Under the pieces are notes generated by a model, which had not been told where the DNA came from, did not search any database, and saw only the letters and a program-made list of their open reading frames with translations. 43,716 bases of DNA, from the NCBI GenBank assembly GCA_048213135.1, contig PS015530.1:1-43716 (forward strand). The letters are read 5' to 3'. A program made the translations under genes and the position numbers. Origin of the DNA: Reclinomonas americana ATCC 50394 (taxonomy: Eukaryota; Jakobida; Jakobea; Jakobida). This document shows positions 42,001 to 43,716 of the stretch, one piece after another; position 1 is the first letter of the stretch, and each line of letters starts with the position of its first letter.

Positions 42001-43716
42001 ATCACCAGCTCGCCGAGCAAAATATTCCAAGCGTCCAACAGCTTCTTGGCGGCGTCATCGCCAGCGGCCGCCAGCACCTCGGGTGGCAACTCGGCGTAGC
42101 CCACCACACCGTCGAAGGTGTCCTTCAAGGCACCCACATCCCATCGCGGATCGAGGCGGCTGTGACGACACACGCACACTCTTGTTGGCGACACACACGC
42201 AGATGAAGGAGACGACAGGGAGGGCTGACGCAACATGAGAGTGGCGAGTGCAGAGAGACCTGCGATGCGTAGCCGCGTAGTCTCCGGATCGCGCTCCTGG
42301 CGGCGCTCTTTCGGGTTCATCATCGCGAGGAGCATCTGCACAATCTCCACGCGGCGCTTCAGCGGAACAAAATTCGCCCCCTGCAAGTGCGAGATGAGCG
42401 CATGCAAAAATGAACGGGACGACTCGGGCGAGCACGCAACGAGACGCTCCATGTGCATGGCCGCTGCTACGAGCTCCACGCCAATAAAGCCCGCCTCCTT
42501 TTGCACGACGGTGGCCTTGGGTTCGGAGATCAGCGGCAACAGCTTCTCCACAATGTGCACGTCCACACGTGAGATGAGCATCCTAACACACGCGTCAGTT
42601 GGACATGCGGGGAGAAAAGAGCATCATCGCCAGCACGCTGCGCAACTGTGGCGGCAGGAACTGCGCAATCTGACCGAGACTCAATAGGATCAGCGCCTTC
42701 AGCGCATCCGACGGACCCACGGCCGACCTGTGGCACCAAAATCGTCAGCGTCGAACACCGCCAACGCAACGGTACGAGTGGACGCAACTTGAACTTGGAG
42801 AAGAAGCCAGTGCTCTGCGGCTTGATTGGTGTCAGCGACTGCCGAAGCTGCTCAAACGCGAAATCCATGTAGGTCACAGAGGCGAGACCAAAGCCCAATG
42901 CCACGCCTGCGCAGCACACACACACAATACGCAAGCGTGAGCAGCGCTGCAAATACAGACAGAAGACCGACAGGTGCAGACCTTCGCGCTCGGGTGCCGA
43001 GGTGTGGTCAGCCAACTCAATCATCTGACCCAATGTCTGTTGCACAGCCAGGCGCTTCTTGCACTGCTGCATCACTGCGCCCATGACGCGGAAACCGAAT
43101 CGCTGCATGCACAGGAGGGATGAGGCGCTCACTCTCACCAGCTCTGACGCGCGGAGTACACACCTTGAGTGAGTGGCCATCGTGGACCGTGTCGTACCCG
43201 GCAATGACCTCGCACATGGCGTCGAGCAGCGATGCTGACCATTCGTCGTCGGCCATGGCGCGGATGGTGTCGAATACAAACTCGTCGATGCGGCTCTCCC
43301 ACTGCTCATTGTCGAACGCCTCGTCTTCCAGGGCTGTGTTGACGAGAAATCAACGACCGACATCTCGTGGCGAGCGCGAGCACAAAACAACACCGCACCA
43401 CTATCCAAAAAGCTGATCAGGTCTGGGATCACCGAATCCCAAATGTCGGCCACGGCCGGGTGCAGCACTGGTCCGACGGCGCGCAGCGTGTTGAGCGCGT
43501 GGACGACCACCTTCTCTGGTCGCTTCGGGGATGCCAGCTCAAACTGTCAAATCGCACACACATATGTCCAGTGAGGATAACAGTAATCACAGAACGGAGC
43601 GGAAGGAGGTCACACAAACCAGCAGGCGCGCCATGATGCGCTGCGGCTTTGGCAGATTCACTGTTGTCCGACACAGTGAGCAGCAACGCGCAGCTCCGCG
43701 TCATGTGCGCGAAGAG
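39013..43716 (-). CDS. MROH1: MROH1-like HEAT-repeat protein, 5' end outside window
   Basis: A large helical-repeat protein of the maestro-heat-like (MROH1/HEATR7A) family, linked to endosome/lysosome and cytoskeletal functions in animals. Exons in order from the right edge: AVGPVLHPAVADIWDSVIPD, EQWESRIDEFVFDTIRAMAD, FGFRVMGAVMQQCKKRLAVQ, GVALGFGLASVTYMDFAFEQ, STGFFSKFKLRP, LISRVDVHIVEKLLPLISEP, HVRQRAVEAAVFCLKAFAKY, MNVRTAAADALYLLYRINHY. In the C-terminal part come RLAATNIIGEIILHIENHAE, RMRAVRGSGNLASAP, VRANAFTLFGVLHNFG, VDRFNTKAFDPDILLDYDEF, WNQIRSNAAILAAYLLYNLS and the end KALSVLWEC, TAG at 39013. The GFFSKFK motif and the C-terminal order match the family well. About 17 introns are visible, several with GTGTGTG donors. 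It is convergent with the MORN/U-box gene, 88 bp apart. Confidence 0.85.

Noticed and set aside
1-43716. tRNA, rRNA or other RNA genes
   Set aside because: I looked for tRNA T-loop sequences of the GGTTCGAAT kind and for rRNA-like stretches and found none convincing. A covariance-model search would settle this.

Overview
The window is nuclear DNA from a unicellular eukaryote. Every recognisable gene is cut by short spliceosomal introns (mostly about 50-150 bp, two of 26 and 29 nt). Coding sequence is GC-rich, genes are packed on both strands, and introns are rich in CA/GT and CT runs. The gene set is eukaryotic: spliceosome-associated CTNNBL1, Rab geranylgeranyltransferase beta, cytosolic alanyl-tRNA synthetase, MROH1, an LYR protein, NAGPA, MORN and U-box proteins, a Rho-like protein. 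A secreted multi-module cellulase and the kynurenine-pathway enzyme suggest a heterotrophic protist, perhaps in or near Amorphea, but I cannot name the species. Eight runs of N interrupt the sequence: three are exactly 20 N and the others 152-502 N.

Layout. 3-2563 (+): unrecognised protein, 5' end outside the window, 3' end at a gap. 2626-5192 (+): kynureninase with an in-frame N-terminal membrane domain. 5313-6246 (-): CTNNBL1, cut by a gap. 6312-7304 (+): membrane protein with YrhK-like repeats. 7305-9774: gene-poor, bounded by long inverted repeats (7339-7438 and 9631-9734) and full of microsatellites. 9775-11000 (-): disordered protein. 11114-11905 (+): four-EF-hand calmodulin relative. 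12043-13289 (-): Rab geranylgeranyltransferase beta. 14061-15514 (+): coiled-coil protein, 5' end lost in a gap. 15570-22375 (-): secreted GH9-CBM3 cellulase with EGF-like repeats and three CBM2-like modules. 23393-27228 (+): Rho-like pseudo-GTPase joined to three chitobiase-C-terminal-type repeats. 27491-29899 (-): alanyl-tRNA synthetase with its centre missing. 30563-31909 (+): NAGPA-type phosphodiester glycosidase. 31913-32917 (-): LYR-motif protein. 32969-35411 (-): MFS transporter. 35466-38924 (+): MORN / SAM-like / U-box protein. 39013-43716 (-): MROH1-like HEAT-repeat protein running off the right edge.

There is no operon logic; genes are mostly independent housekeeping functions. The most unusual items are the modular cellulase, the pseudo-GTPase fusion, the membrane-kynureninase fusion, the MORN-U-box ligase and the inverted-repeat element. 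All exon boundaries were inferred by eye from reading frame, GT/AG sites and family similarity. No alignment or search was run.
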